DNA of 64,000 nt, taken from NCBI GenBank assembly GCA_041686955.1, contig JAWLCV010000006.1:20917-84916 (forward strand). The letters run 5' to 3'. Position numbers and translations under genes: made by a program. This DNA comes from UBA7803 sp041686955. GTDB taxonomy: Bacteria; Pseudomonadota; Gammaproteobacteria; Pseudomonadales; Azotimanducaceae. This document shows positions 28,298 to 36,524 of the stretch, piece by piece. A model generated the notes under the pieces. That model was not told the origin of the DNA. It searched no databases and was given only the letters and a program-made list of their open reading frames with translations. The number at the start of each line of letters is the position of its first letter. The stretch's first letter is position 1.

Positions 28298-28420
28298 GGC
28301 CGCGCCGGATATTTGGCTCGCTTAGAGCCTCCCCAGTCGATCATTTGACGTTTTCGAATCCCGTACTTTACTTGCCCAGGTAATCGTCAACTTTCTGGCG
28401 AGCCTGAGCAGGGAAAGGAA

Positions 28421-29731
28421 ATGCGAGGTCTTTCCGTAGCCATCGTCTGCAGGGACCCGGACATCGGGAACCGACTGTTTCACTGTGTGGAGTTTCTCGG
28501 CGTGCGTGCGGTGGTGCGCGCACCGGGTGAGGCGGTGCCCGAGACGGTGGTGATCAGCGATGGCCCGGTGCCGTGCGATCGACCGGTGCTGCGGGTCGAG
28601 TTGCCCGGCCAGGATCAGCCCGCGGCGGACGACGTCGTGCGCTGGCCGCCGTGCGTCAACGACCTGACGAGCGCGCTGTGGCGGGTGCAGGGGCGGATGG
28701 CGCGCAGCGGCCGCGAATCAGAGCCGTCGTTCCTCGGGCTCGTCGGAGAGAGCGAGGCCCTGGCGCGGATCAAGCAGCTCATGACACAGGCGGCGGGCAG
28801 CGATGCTGCCGTGCTGATCAGCGGCGAGTCGGGCACGGGCAAGGAACTGGTGGCCCGTTGCCTGCACCGGGGGTCGGTACGCCGCGAGCGGGCGTTCGTT
28901 CCGGTGGACTGCGCGGCGATCCCCGCAGAGCTGCTGGAGGGCGAACTGTTCGGGCACGACCAGGGTGCCATCACCGGGGCCATCGCGGCCAGGAAGGGCC
29001 GATTCGAGCTGGCCCACGGCGGCACTCTGTTCTTCGACGAGATCGGCGACCTGCCCTTGTCCATACAGGCCAAGGTGCTGCGGGCGATTCAGGACGAGGC
29101 GGTGGAGCCGGTGGGCTCGGCACGCCCCCTTCCGTGCGACGTGCGTATCGTCGCCGCGACCCGCCAGGATCTTCAGTCGCTCATCCGTCAGGGGCGCTTT
29201 CGCGAGGATCTCTACTACCGAATCTCGGTGTTTCCCATCGCCGTGCTGCCGTTGCGCCAGCGCCGGGAAGACCTGCGCCTGCTGGTCCACGAGCTGCTGG
29301 CGCGGATTCGGCGGGAACGCGCCGTCGGACTGACCCTGGCCGACGACGTGTGGCCGGTTCTCGAGGCCCATGACTGGCCCGGCAACGTGCGGGAACTCGA
29401 GAATCTTCTGGAGCGGCTGGTCATCCAGTTCCCGAACGGCGTGGTGGGAGCGGGGGATCTGCCCCAGCGTCTGCACCACGATGCCCCGTCCCAGGCGTGC
29501 CCCGAGGCGATACCGGCCGGTTCCGTGGAGGAGCGCGACCGCGGCGTGGTGCTGCCGGTGAACGGCATCGACCTGCGGGCCTTCCTCGGCGACATGGAGC
29601 GCAGCCTGATCGAGCAGGCGCTGACCGACACCGATTCCGTGGTGGCCCGGGCCGCGGACCGTCTGCACATCCGCCGGACCACGCTGGTGGAGAAGATGCG
29701 CAAGTACGGCATTCGCCGGGAGGCGCTGTGA
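28421..29731 (+). CDS. fleQ: FleQ-like flagellar master regulator with altered motifs
   Basis: The 436-residue protein has a FleQ N-terminal domain (VAIVCRDPDIGNRLFHCVEF), an AAA+ domain (Walker A GESGTGKE; Walker B GGTLFFDEIGD) and a C-terminal helix-turn-helix ending RRTTLVEKMRKYGIRREAL, very like Pseudomonas FleQ. The sigma-54 contact loop reads GAITGA rather than GAFTGA, and the segment that in P. aeruginosa FleQ carries the c-di-GMP-binding LFRS motif reads SFLG. The later ExxxR-type motif (ELLAR) is present. It therefore may have lost or changed sigma-54 activation and c-di-GMP sensing. The stop overlaps the start of the next gene by one base. Confidence 0.93.
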   Translation: MRGLSVAIVCRDPDIGNRLFHCVEFLGVRAVVRAPGEAVPETVVISDGPVPCDRPVLRVELPGQDQPAADDVVRWPPCVNDLTSALWRVQGRMARSGRESEPSFLGLVGESEALARIKQLMTQAAGSDAAVLISGESGTGKELVARCLHRGSVRRERAFVPVDCAAIPAELLEGELFGHDQGAITGAIAARKGRFELAHGGTLFFDEIGDLPLSIQAKVLRAIQDEAVEPVGSARPLPCDVRIVAATRQDLQSLIRQGRFREDLYYRISVFPIAVLPLRQRREDLRLLVHELLARIRRERAVGLTLADDVWPVLEAHDWPGNVRELENLLERLVIQFPNGVVGAGDLPQRLHHDAPSQACPEAIPAGSVEERDRGVVLPVNGIDLRAFLGDMERSLIEQALTDTDSVVARAADRLHIRRTTLVEKMRKYGIRREAL

Positions 29732-31062
29732 TGGGTTTGGCTCATGCCCTGACGTCCCCTGCATCGGACGATGCAGCGCTCGTGGCGGTGCTGGAAGGCG
29801 GCCGCGGCGGCCTCGGCCGGTTGGTGGAGCGTTCCGGTCTTCCCTGGGCCGAGGCGCGGTTTCCCGCACAGGCCCGTGGCGTCCTGCATCAACGTCAGGT
29901 GGGCGTGGTCCTCGTGCGCGCGGGTGAAAACACCGAAGACTGCATCGCCACGTTGCGGACGCTCAAGCGCGAGGCGCCGGGGGTGCCCGTGGTGCTCTGC
30001 GGTCGGGCGCGCGATCCGGCCCTGGTGGTCAGCGCGATTCGTCACGGCGCGGCGGACTTCGTATCGGAGGAAGCGGACCCGCGCCGGCTCGCCGACGTGC
30101 TGGGGAGCTATCTGCGCAGCCGGGAAAGCGGTCCCGTCTGCGAATCCGCCGGTGCCCGCAAGAGCTTCGAGCTGGCGGCGCGAGTGGCGCGCACCGACGT
30201 CTCGGTGCTGATCACAGGCGAGAGCGGCACCGGCAAGGAGGTGGTGGCTCGCCATATCCACGACAGCTCCAACCGCGCCCACGGCCCCTTCGTGGGGGTC
30301 AACTGCGCCGCCATCCCCGAGCACATGATGGAGGCGATCCTGTTCGGCCACGAGAAGGGGGCCTTCACCGGCGCGCACCAGACCCGTCCCGGCAAGTTCG
30401 AGCTGGCCGAAGGCGGCACCCTGCTGCTCGACGAGATCTCCGAGATGGGGCTCGATCTTCAGGCCAAGCTGCTGCGGGTGCTGCAGGAACGGGAGGTGGA
30501 GCGGATCGGCGCCCACGGCAGCCGCCCAGTCGACGTGCGGGTGATCGCCACGTCGAACCGGGACCTGCGCAAGGCGGTGGCAGACGGGCGGTTCCGTGAG
30601 GACCTCTACTACCGGCTCAGCGTGTTTCCCCTGCATCTGCAGCCGCTGCGTGAACGGGTGGAGGACATCCTGCCCCTGGCGGAGTCGTTCCTGCGCAACC
30701 ACGGGGCCCGCATGGGGCGCCCGCATCTGGCTTTGTCCGACGCCAGCCGCCGCGTCCTGCTGGCCCACGCCTGGGGCGGCAACGTCCGCGAGCTGGAGAA
30801 CGCCGTGCAGCGCGCCCTGGTGCTGGCCGAGGACGATCTCGTGGAGCCCGTGCACCTGCAGCTCGAGGGCCCGTCGGCGGCATCGGAACAGGCGCCGGTG
30901 CTGGAATCCAAGGTGCGCGACGTCGAGGAAATCGCTATCGCGCAGGCACTGGCGAGCTGCAACGGGCGGCGCAAGGACGCCGCGCGGGTGCTCGGCATCA
31001 GCGAACGGACGCTGCGATACAAGATGCAGAGACTTCGTGAACGAGAGGAGGTGATGTCGTGA
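29731..31062 (+). CDS. fleR: FleR-like sigma-54 activator with degenerate receiver
   Basis: The 443-residue protein has an intact sigma-54 AAA+ domain (GESGTGKEVVARHIH; GHEKGAFTGAHQTR; GGTLLLDEISEMG; WGGNVRELENAVQRAL) and a C-terminal Fis-type HTH (GRRKDAARVLGISERTLRYK). The N-terminal ~120 residues have receiver-like secondary structure (GVPVVLCGRARDPALVVSAI; HGAADFVSEEADPRRLADVL), but the beta-3 strand reads GVVLVRAGEN with no phospho-acceptor Asp, and the acidic pair is missing. No fleS kinase gene is adjacent, although fleS normally lies between fleQ and fleR. The start at 29731 is coupled to fleQ. Confidence 0.9.
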   Translation: MGLAHALTSPASDDAALVAVLEGGRGGLGRLVERSGLPWAEARFPAQARGVLHQRQVGVVLVRAGENTEDCIATLRTLKREAPGVPVVLCGRARDPALVVSAIRHGAADFVSEEADPRRLADVLGSYLRSRESGPVCESAGARKSFELAARVARTDVSVLITGESGTGKEVVARHIHDSSNRAHGPFVGVNCAAIPEHMMEAILFGHEKGAFTGAHQTRPGKFELAEGGTLLLDEISEMGLDLQAKLLRVLQEREVERIGAHGSRPVDVRVIATSNRDLRKAVADGRFREDLYYRLSVFPLHLQPLRERVEDILPLAESFLRNHGARMGRPHLALSDASRRVLLAHAWGGNVRELENAVQRALVLAEDDLVEPVHLQLEGPSAASEQAPVLESKVRDVEEIAIAQALASCNGRRKDAARVLGISERTLRYKMQRLREREEVMS

Positions 31063-31406
31063 ATGACGTCGGCATGAGGGCGGACGTGCAGAGCGTGCTG
31101 GCCCAGATGCGGCTGCTCAGAGCGCAGGCGGAGGCGGGCCTGGACCGGACGGATGCCGCCGCCGAGCTGAAGGCCGCCGCGCCCAGGGAGAGCTTCGCCA
31201 CCATGCTCGAGGCCGCCGCCAACGGCGTCAACGAGCTGCAGGCGCAATCCTCGGCCCTCTCCAGCGCATTCGCCCGAGGCGAGAGCAACGATCTGGTCAG
31301 CGTGATGATCGCCAGTCAGAAGGCGAACGTCGCATTCCAGGGCCTGGTGCACACGCGGAACCAACTGGTGAACGCGTACCAGGAAATCATGAACATGGCG
31401 ATCTGA
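31059..31406 (+). CDS. fliE: Hook-basal body junction protein FliE
   Basis: The 115-residue product carries the FliE pattern (VLAQMRLLRAQAEAGLDR; AFARGESNDLVSVMIASQKA; FQGLVHTRNQLVNAYQEIMN). FliE links the MS ring to the rod. It uses a GTG start overlapping the fleR stop (GTGA), so it is coupled to the regulator gene, and begins the fliEFGHIJ run. Confidence 0.95.
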   Translation: MNDVGMRADVQSVLAQMRLLRAQAEAGLDRTDAAAELKAAAPRESFATMLEAAANGVNELQAQSSALSSAFARGESNDLVSVMIASQKANVAFQGLVHTRNQLVNAYQEIMNMAI

Positions 31407-31419
31407 GTGAGCTGTACAC

Positions 31420-33105
31420 ATGGCTGATATGCCTGCTGAAGTGGGATCCGTCAACGCGGTGACCTCTGCAATCTCGCGGCCGGGTGGCGGCCGGGGGCTC
31501 GACGTGAGCTTCCTGGTGGGATTCGCCAACCTTCCCGTCGTGCGTCAGATCGCGCTGATGGTCGGCCTGGCGGCCAGCGTGGCCCTGGGGTTCGCGGTGG
31601 TGCTGTGGAGCAAGGACGTGGACTACCGCCCGCTGACGGGGGTGGTCTCGCCGCACCAGGCCAACGAGGTGGCCGAGGTGCTCACCGCGAGCGGCATCCC
31701 TCACCGTATCGACCCCACCTCCGGCCTTCTGCTGGTTCCCTCGGAGCGCATCCACGAGGCCCGGATGAAGATGGCCGGGGCAGACATCGTGGACGGCTCG
31801 CAAACCGGATTCGAGCTGCTGGACAAGGAACAGAGCTTCGGCGTCAGCCAGTTCATGGAGGTGGCCCGGTATCGCCGCAGCCTGGAAGGGGAGCTGGCGC
31901 GCAGCATCGCTTCCATCAACGCCGTGCTCCGGGCCCGGGTGCACCTGGCCATTCCCAAGCAGACGGCGTTCCTGCGTGACCAGCGCAAGCCCACCGCCAG
32001 TGTGACGGTGGTGCTCGCTCCGGGGGCAAGCCTGAATGGGGACCAGGTGCAGGCGGTGATGAACCTGGTGGCGGGAGCCGTGCCTGAGCTGCAGCCCGAG
32101 AACGTGGCGGTGGTGGACCAGCGCGGCAAGCTCCTTTCGCGCCGTGACGAGGATCCGGCGCTCGAGCGCACGGAGCGGCAGCTCGCCTACATCCAGCGGC
32201 TGGAGGATCAGCTCCAGGAAAAGCTCGGGAACATTCTCGCTACGGTGGCCGGCCCGAACCGCTTCCGCAGCGAGGTCAACGCCGACGTGGACTTCACCGC
32301 GCTGGAGGAGACGGCGGAGTCCTACGACCCGGAGATGCGGGCGCTGCGCAGCGAGCAGAGCCTGGAGGAATCCCGTTCCACCGCGGAGGCGGTGGGCGGC
32401 GTGCCCGGGGCGCTCAGCAACCAGCCTCCCGGCCCGGCCAGCGTGCCCGAGGTGGCGCAGGCAGAAGAGCAGGTAGAGACCGTGGCCGCCCGGCCGCAGC
32501 AGACCCGGGTGCAGGCGACCCGGAACTTCGAGGTGGACCGCACCATCAGCCACACCCGGCATCAGGTGGGCCGGGTCACCCGGCTCACCGTCTCGGTGGT
32601 GGTGGACGATGCCCGGGGCCGGGCTGCCGCCGAGGCGGGCTCGGCCGGCGACGAGCCGGGCTGGAGCGAGGCGGAGCTGGAGCAGCTTGCGTCGCTGGTG
32701 AAGACCGCGGTCGGTTTCGACAGTCAGCGCGGCGACATCGTCACCGTGGTCAGCAGCCCCTTCTTCGTTCAGGAGGCCGCGCCGGTGGAGCCCGTGCCGT
32801 TCTGGATGGAGACCTGGTTCCTCGAGCTTTGCAAGCAGGTGCTCGGGGCGATCATCGTGCTGCTGATCGTGATGGTGCTGCTGCGTCCCCTGTTCAGGAG
32901 CCTGAGCAAGGCCGGGGAAACCATCCGTACCCAGCAGCACCTGGCCATGGCGGCGCAGCAGGGGTCGCTGCCGGGAGCGGGTGGCGGCACCCTCGCGCCC
33001 CCCATGGACGACCACCGGAAGCTCGAGACCGTGAGAAGCCTGGTGGCGGAGCGCCCGGAGACGGTGGCGCGGGTGGTCAAGCAGTGGACCTCGATCGATG
33101 ACTGA
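31420..33105 (+). CDS. fliF: MS-ring protein FliF
   Basis: The 561-residue membrane protein has TM1 near residues 45-65 (QIALMVGLAASVALGFAVVL), two ring-building motifs including FELLDKEQSFGVSQFMEVAR and VHLAIPKQTAFLRDQRKPTA, and TM2 near 472-492 (VLGAIIVLLIVMVLLRPLF). The C-terminal FliG-binding tail (RPETVARVVKQWTS) is present. FliF builds the membrane ring that houses the export gate. The stop overlaps fliG. Confidence 0.97.
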   Translation: MADMPAEVGSVNAVTSAISRPGGGRGLDVSFLVGFANLPVVRQIALMVGLAASVALGFAVVLWSKDVDYRPLTGVVSPHQANEVAEVLTASGIPHRIDPTSGLLLVPSERIHEARMKMAGADIVDGSQTGFELLDKEQSFGVSQFMEVARYRRSLEGELARSIASINAVLRARVHLAIPKQTAFLRDQRKPTASVTVVLAPGASLNGDQVQAVMNLVAGAVPELQPENVAVVDQRGKLLSRRDEDPALERTERQLAYIQRLEDQLQEKLGNILATVAGPNRFRSEVNADVDFTALEETAESYDPEMRALRSEQSLEESRSTAEAVGGVPGALSNQPPGPASVPEVAQAEEQVETVAARPQQTRVQATRNFEVDRTISHTRHQVGRVTRLTVSVVVDDARGRAAAEAGSAGDEPGWSEAELEQLASLVKTAVGFDSQRGDIVTVVSSPFFVQEAAPVEPVPFWMETWFLELCKQVLGAIIVLLIVMVLLRPLFRSLSKAGETIRTQQHLAMAAQQGSLPGAGGGTLAPPMDDHRKLETVRSLVAERPETVARVVKQWTSIDD

Positions 33106-34126
33106 ACAGCAACGGACCACGAGCTCGGGGCTCAAGAACCGCACGCCGCTGGAGCGTGCCGCCATACTGATGCTCACCCTGGGCGAGCGGGACGCCGCGG
33201 CCGTGCTCAAGTGCCTGGATGCCTCGGGGGTTCACAAGCTGGGGCGCGCCATGACCCAGCTCACCGACGTCAAGCGTGCGGACGTGGATCTGGCGCTGGA
33301 CATGTTTCTCGAGGAAGTGAACCAGGAATCCAGCATACCGCTCGATTCCGCCAGTTACCTGAAACGGTTGCTGGTGGACGCCGTGGGCGAGGAGCGGGCC
33401 GTCGAGATACTCGAGCGGATCTTCGGTGAGAACACCAACGCGCTCGACAAGCTGCGCTGGCTCGACGCGCGCAGCATCTCGGAGTTCGTCGCCAAGGAGC
33501 ACCCGCAGGTGCAGGCCATCATCCTGTCGCACCTGGAGCCGCATCACGCCGCCGAGGTGCTCGACTTCTTTCCGAACGACGAGGTTCGCGCCGACCTGAT
33601 CATGAGGATCGCGACCCTGGATTCCCTGTCGCCCACCGCGCTGCGGGAGGTGAACGACATCGTGGAGCAGGAGCTGGTGGGCATGACGTCCAGCCGGTTC
33701 ATGACCTTCGGGGGCAAGAAGGTGGCGGCGGAGATCCTGAACGGCCTCGATTCGCGGATCGAGGAGGAGGTGATGGCCAACATCAAGGGGGTCAACGAGA
33801 CCCTGGGCCAGGAGATCGAGGATCTGATGTTCGTCTTCGCGGATCTGGCGGACGTGGAGGACCGGGACATTCAGACCCTCCTGCGGGAGATATCCAACGA
33901 CGCGCTGAAGCTGGCACTGAAAGGCGCGGACGACCGGGTCAAGGACCGCATCATCGGCAACATCTCCAAGCGGGCGGCGGAACTGCTGCTCGAGGACATG
34001 GAGATCATGGGCCCGGTGCGGCTGTCCGACGTGGAAGCGGCGCAGAAGGAAATTCTCGTGATCGCCCGACGCCTCGCCGACAGCGGTGAGATCGTGCTCG
34101 GCAACTCCACCGAGGAGATGATCTGA
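33098..34126 (+). CDS. fliG: Flagellar switch protein FliG
   Basis: The 342-residue protein has all FliG domains, including the EHPQ motif of the middle domain that contacts FliM (FVAKEHPQVQAIILSHLEP) and the C-terminal torque helix (DLADVEDRDIQTLLREISND; LALKGADDRVKDRIIGNISK). FliG transmits torque from the stator. Its intact FliM-binding motif is notable because fliM is absent from this cluster. Confidence 0.97.
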   Translation: MTEQQRTTSSGLKNRTPLERAAILMLTLGERDAAAVLKCLDASGVHKLGRAMTQLTDVKRADVDLALDMFLEEVNQESSIPLDSASYLKRLLVDAVGEERAVEILERIFGENTNALDKLRWLDARSISEFVAKEHPQVQAIILSHLEPHHAAEVLDFFPNDEVRADLIMRIATLDSLSPTALREVNDIVEQELVGMTSSRFMTFGGKKVAAEILNGLDSRIEEEVMANIKGVNETLGQEIEDLMFVFADLADVEDRDIQTLLREISNDALKLALKGADDRVKDRIIGNISKRAAELLLEDMEIMGPVRLSDVEAAQKEILVIARRLADSGEIVLGNSTEEMI

Positions 34127-34683
34127 TGAGCGAGGCCTTCGTCTGGCCGGTGATCGGCGGCGGGCGTGGGGCACCGGAGCGGCCGCCGGCGGAGGTGGAG
34201 GCGGAAGCCAGCGCCCGTGGCCACGCCGAAGGCTTCGAGCGGGGGCTGGAAGAGGGGCGGCAAGCCGCCGAGGTGGAAATCGCCGCCCTGCGCGAGCGGC
34301 TGCAGGAGGGGTTGCAGTCTCTGGATGCCGCTGTGCAGGAGTTGCGGCAGCGGGAGCTCACCGATCTGGCCGCGCTGGCCCATGCCCTGTGCCGCCGCGT
34401 GGTGGGGGTAGAGCTCAGCACCTCGCCGGAGACCTTCGAGCACGTGCTGAGCGAGGGGCTTGCCCGGCTGGATGCCGGGGCCGAGGGTGCGGAGGTGCAC
34501 CTGAATCCCGACGACTACGCGCGCCTGCACCCGGGCTATCACGGCACCATTCCCATGCATCCCGATCCCCAGGTAGCCGCCTGTGGCCTGTCGGTGCGGG
34601 TAGCGAGCCGCACGGCGGATTTCGATCCCATTGCCCTGGTCGATGCGCTGTTCGAGGAAGTACGCCATGACCTCGCCGGCTGA
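34126..34683 (+). CDS. fliH: Flagellar export ATPase regulator FliH
   Basis: The 185-residue protein has a charged coiled-coil N-terminal half (ARGHAEGFERGLEEGRQAAE, including the GxxxG-like spacing typical of FliH) and the C-terminal FliI-binding domain (LAALAHALCRRVVGVELSTS; VHLNPDDYARL). It overlaps fliG at its start and fliI at its end. FliH restrains and localises the FliI ATPase. Confidence 0.92.
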   Translation: MSEAFVWPVIGGGRGAPERPPAEVEAEASARGHAEGFERGLEEGRQAAEVEIAALRERLQEGLQSLDAAVQELRQRELTDLAALAHALCRRVVGVELSTSPETFEHVLSEGLARLDAGAEGAEVHLNPDDYARLHPGYHGTIPMHPDPQVAACGLSVRVASRTADFDPIALVDALFEEVRHDLAG

Positions 34684-36040
34684 GCGGTTGTGCCGCTCGC
34701 TGGAGGCGAAGGCGGCGTCGCTGCCGCCGCGCTTTTTCTTGCGGGGCCGGGTTCGGCGGGTGGTGGGCGAGACGGTGGCGGTGACCGGTTGCGCGCTCGG
34801 GCTCGGGGAACGCTGCCGCATCGAGATCGCCGGCAAGGCCGTCGACGGCGAGGTCATCGGCATCAGCAACGACGAGATTCTGGTGCAGCCGCTGGCGGAC
34901 ATCCGGGGCCTCGGCGCCGGCGCCCTGGTGTCGCCCGTGCACCGCAGCGCGGAGCCGTGCCTCGATGCGTTGCTGGGTCGGGTGGTCACGGGACTCCTCG
35001 ATCCGGTGGACGGCGGGGGCGCCATTCCGGTGAGCCGGCGCGAGCAGCGGGTGCCCGAGTGCATCAATCCCCTAGAGCGGCCGCCCATTCGCGAGCCCTT
35101 CGACCTCGGGATCCGCGCCCTCAACGCCCTGCTCACCGTGGGCGTGGGCCAGCGCATCGGCCTGTTCGCCGGCAGCGGCGTGGGCAAGAGCGTCCTGCTC
35201 GGCATGATCGGCCGCTACGCCAAGGCGGATGTGGTGGTGGTGGGGCTGATCGGCGAGCGGGGCAGGGAGGTTCGGGAGTTCGTCGAGGAGAACCTGGGGG
35301 TGGGTCTCGAGAACGCGGTGGTGGTCTCGTCACCGGCGGACGACTCCCCGGTCATGCGGATTCGCGCAGCGTTTGCCGCCACCCGGGTGGCGGAGCGCTT
35401 CCGCGCCGAAGGTAAGCGGGTGCTGCTGATGATGGATTCCCTGACCCGGGTCGCTCAGGCCCAGCGCGAGGTCGGGCTCGCGGCGGGGGAGCCGCCGACC
35501 ACCAAGGGCTATACACCTTCGGTGTTCCGGCTGCTGCCACGACTGGTGGAGCGCGCGGGCAACGTGGCCGAGGGCGGCGGGTCCATCACGGCCGTGTACA
35601 CGGTGCTCACCGAGGAGGACGACCTGCAGGAGCCGGTGGCGGACGCGGCGCGCGCCATCCTCGACGGCCACATCGTTCTCGACCGGGGGCTGGCGGAGTC
35701 GGGCCTGTATCCGGCCATCGACGTGTCCGCCTCCATCAGCCGTGTCATGTCCCGGGTGGCGGGCGCAGAGCAGGAGCGCGCGGCCCGCGCGTTCAAGCAG
35801 CTCTGGAGCCGTTACCGCGAGCAGGAGGATCTGATCAGCGTGGGAGCCTACGTGCCCGGCTCGGATCCGCTCACGGACCAGGCGGTGGCGCTGCAGCCGC
35901 AGCTTCGAAACTTCGTCGCCCAGGCCACCAGCGACGCCGCGGCCCTGGACGCGAGCATCCAGGCGCTGCGCAAGCTCATGCAACCGGCGGAACGGGTCCT
36001 GGACCGCGCCGCCCGACCGACGGAGAGCAGACATGGCTAG
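34667..36040 (+). CDS. fliI: Flagellum-specific ATPase FliI
   Basis: The 457-residue protein is an F1-beta-like ATPase: Walker A GLFAGSGVGKSVLLG, Walker B region RVLLMMDSLTRVAQAQREVG, and the FliI-specific EPPTTKGYTPSVFRLLPRLV. The start ATG at 34667 lies inside the end of fliH (17-bp overlap). FliI energises loading of export substrates at the cytoplasmic face of the export gate. Confidence 0.97.
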   Translation: MTSPAERLCRSLEAKAASLPPRFFLRGRVRRVVGETVAVTGCALGLGERCRIEIAGKAVDGEVIGISNDEILVQPLADIRGLGAGALVSPVHRSAEPCLDALLGRVVTGLLDPVDGGGAIPVSRREQRVPECINPLERPPIREPFDLGIRALNALLTVGVGQRIGLFAGSGVGKSVLLGMIGRYAKADVVVVGLIGERGREVREFVEENLGVGLENAVVVSSPADDSPVMRIRAAFAATRVAERFRAEGKRVLLMMDSLTRVAQAQREVGLAAGEPPTTKGYTPSVFRLLPRLVERAGNVAEGGGSITAVYTVLTEEDDLQEPVADAARAILDGHIVLDRGLAESGLYPAIDVSASISRVMSRVAGAEQERAARAFKQLWSRYREQEDLISVGAYVPGSDPLTDQAVALQPQLRNFVAQATSDAAALDASIQALRKLMQPAERVLDRAARPTESRHG

Positions 36041-36464
36041 ATCCAAGCTCGGCGCGCTGCTGCGCTTTCTGGAGCATCGCGAGCAGACCGCACAGCGGGT
36101 ACTGAAGCAACGGCATCAGGCGGTGGACGGGGCGCGGGTGAAGGTGGACCAGCTAACGGCGCTGCAGGCCGAGTATCAGCAACGCCTCGGAGCAGCCGGG
36201 GAATCCGGAATGCGGGCCACGGACCTGCGCCTCTGGCGCCGCTTCACGGAATCGTTGGAGGATGTGGTGGCTGTCCAGTCGGCTCAGGTGGCGGCACTGA
36301 AGCGGGAGCTCGAGCAGGCGCAGGCGGCGTGCCTGGCCGCCCGGGCCCGGCGGCACGGGGGCGAGCTGCTGCAGGATTCCCGTCGACGCGAGGAGATGAT
36401 CGCCGCGCGCCGCAAGGAGCGAATCGAGTCCGCGGACGCCGCTTCCCGGCGCGGTCGGGAGTGA
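36033..36464 (+). CDS. fliJ: Flagellar export protein FliJ
   Basis: The 143-residue, highly charged coiled-coil protein (LLRFLEHREQTAQRVLKQRH; AALKRELEQAQAACLAARAR) overlaps the fliI end by eight bases, the usual fliIJ arrangement. FliJ acts as the gamma-like stalk of the export ATPase and connects to FlhA. Confidence 0.9.
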   Translation: MARSKLGALLRFLEHREQTAQRVLKQRHQAVDGARVKVDQLTALQAEYQQRLGAAGESGMRATDLRLWRRFTESLEDVVAVQSAQVAALKRELEQAQAACLAARARRHGGELLQDSRRREEMIAARRKERIESADAASRRGRE

Positions 36465-36484
36465 GAACCCACTGCCCGTCGGAT

Positions 36485-36500
36485 TGGCAATGATCTTGCA
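36485..36500 (+). promoter_or_regulatory. Sigma-54 promoter upstream of fliK
   Basis: The sequence TGGCAATGATCTTGCA has GG and GC elements 10 nt apart and matches TGGCA-N6-TTGCA. It lies in the short fliJ-fliK gap, about 25 bp before the proposed fliK start, so it could drive fliK-fliL-fliN-fliOPQR-flhB and onwards. Confidence 0.8.
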
Positions 36501-36524
36501 CACGAGCCAGGACGGATTCATCGC

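Noticed and set aside
28340..28400. A sigma-70 promoter before fleQ (TTGACG ... TTACTT)
   Set aside because: The spacing can be fitted, but the -10 is weak; I do not list it as a feature.
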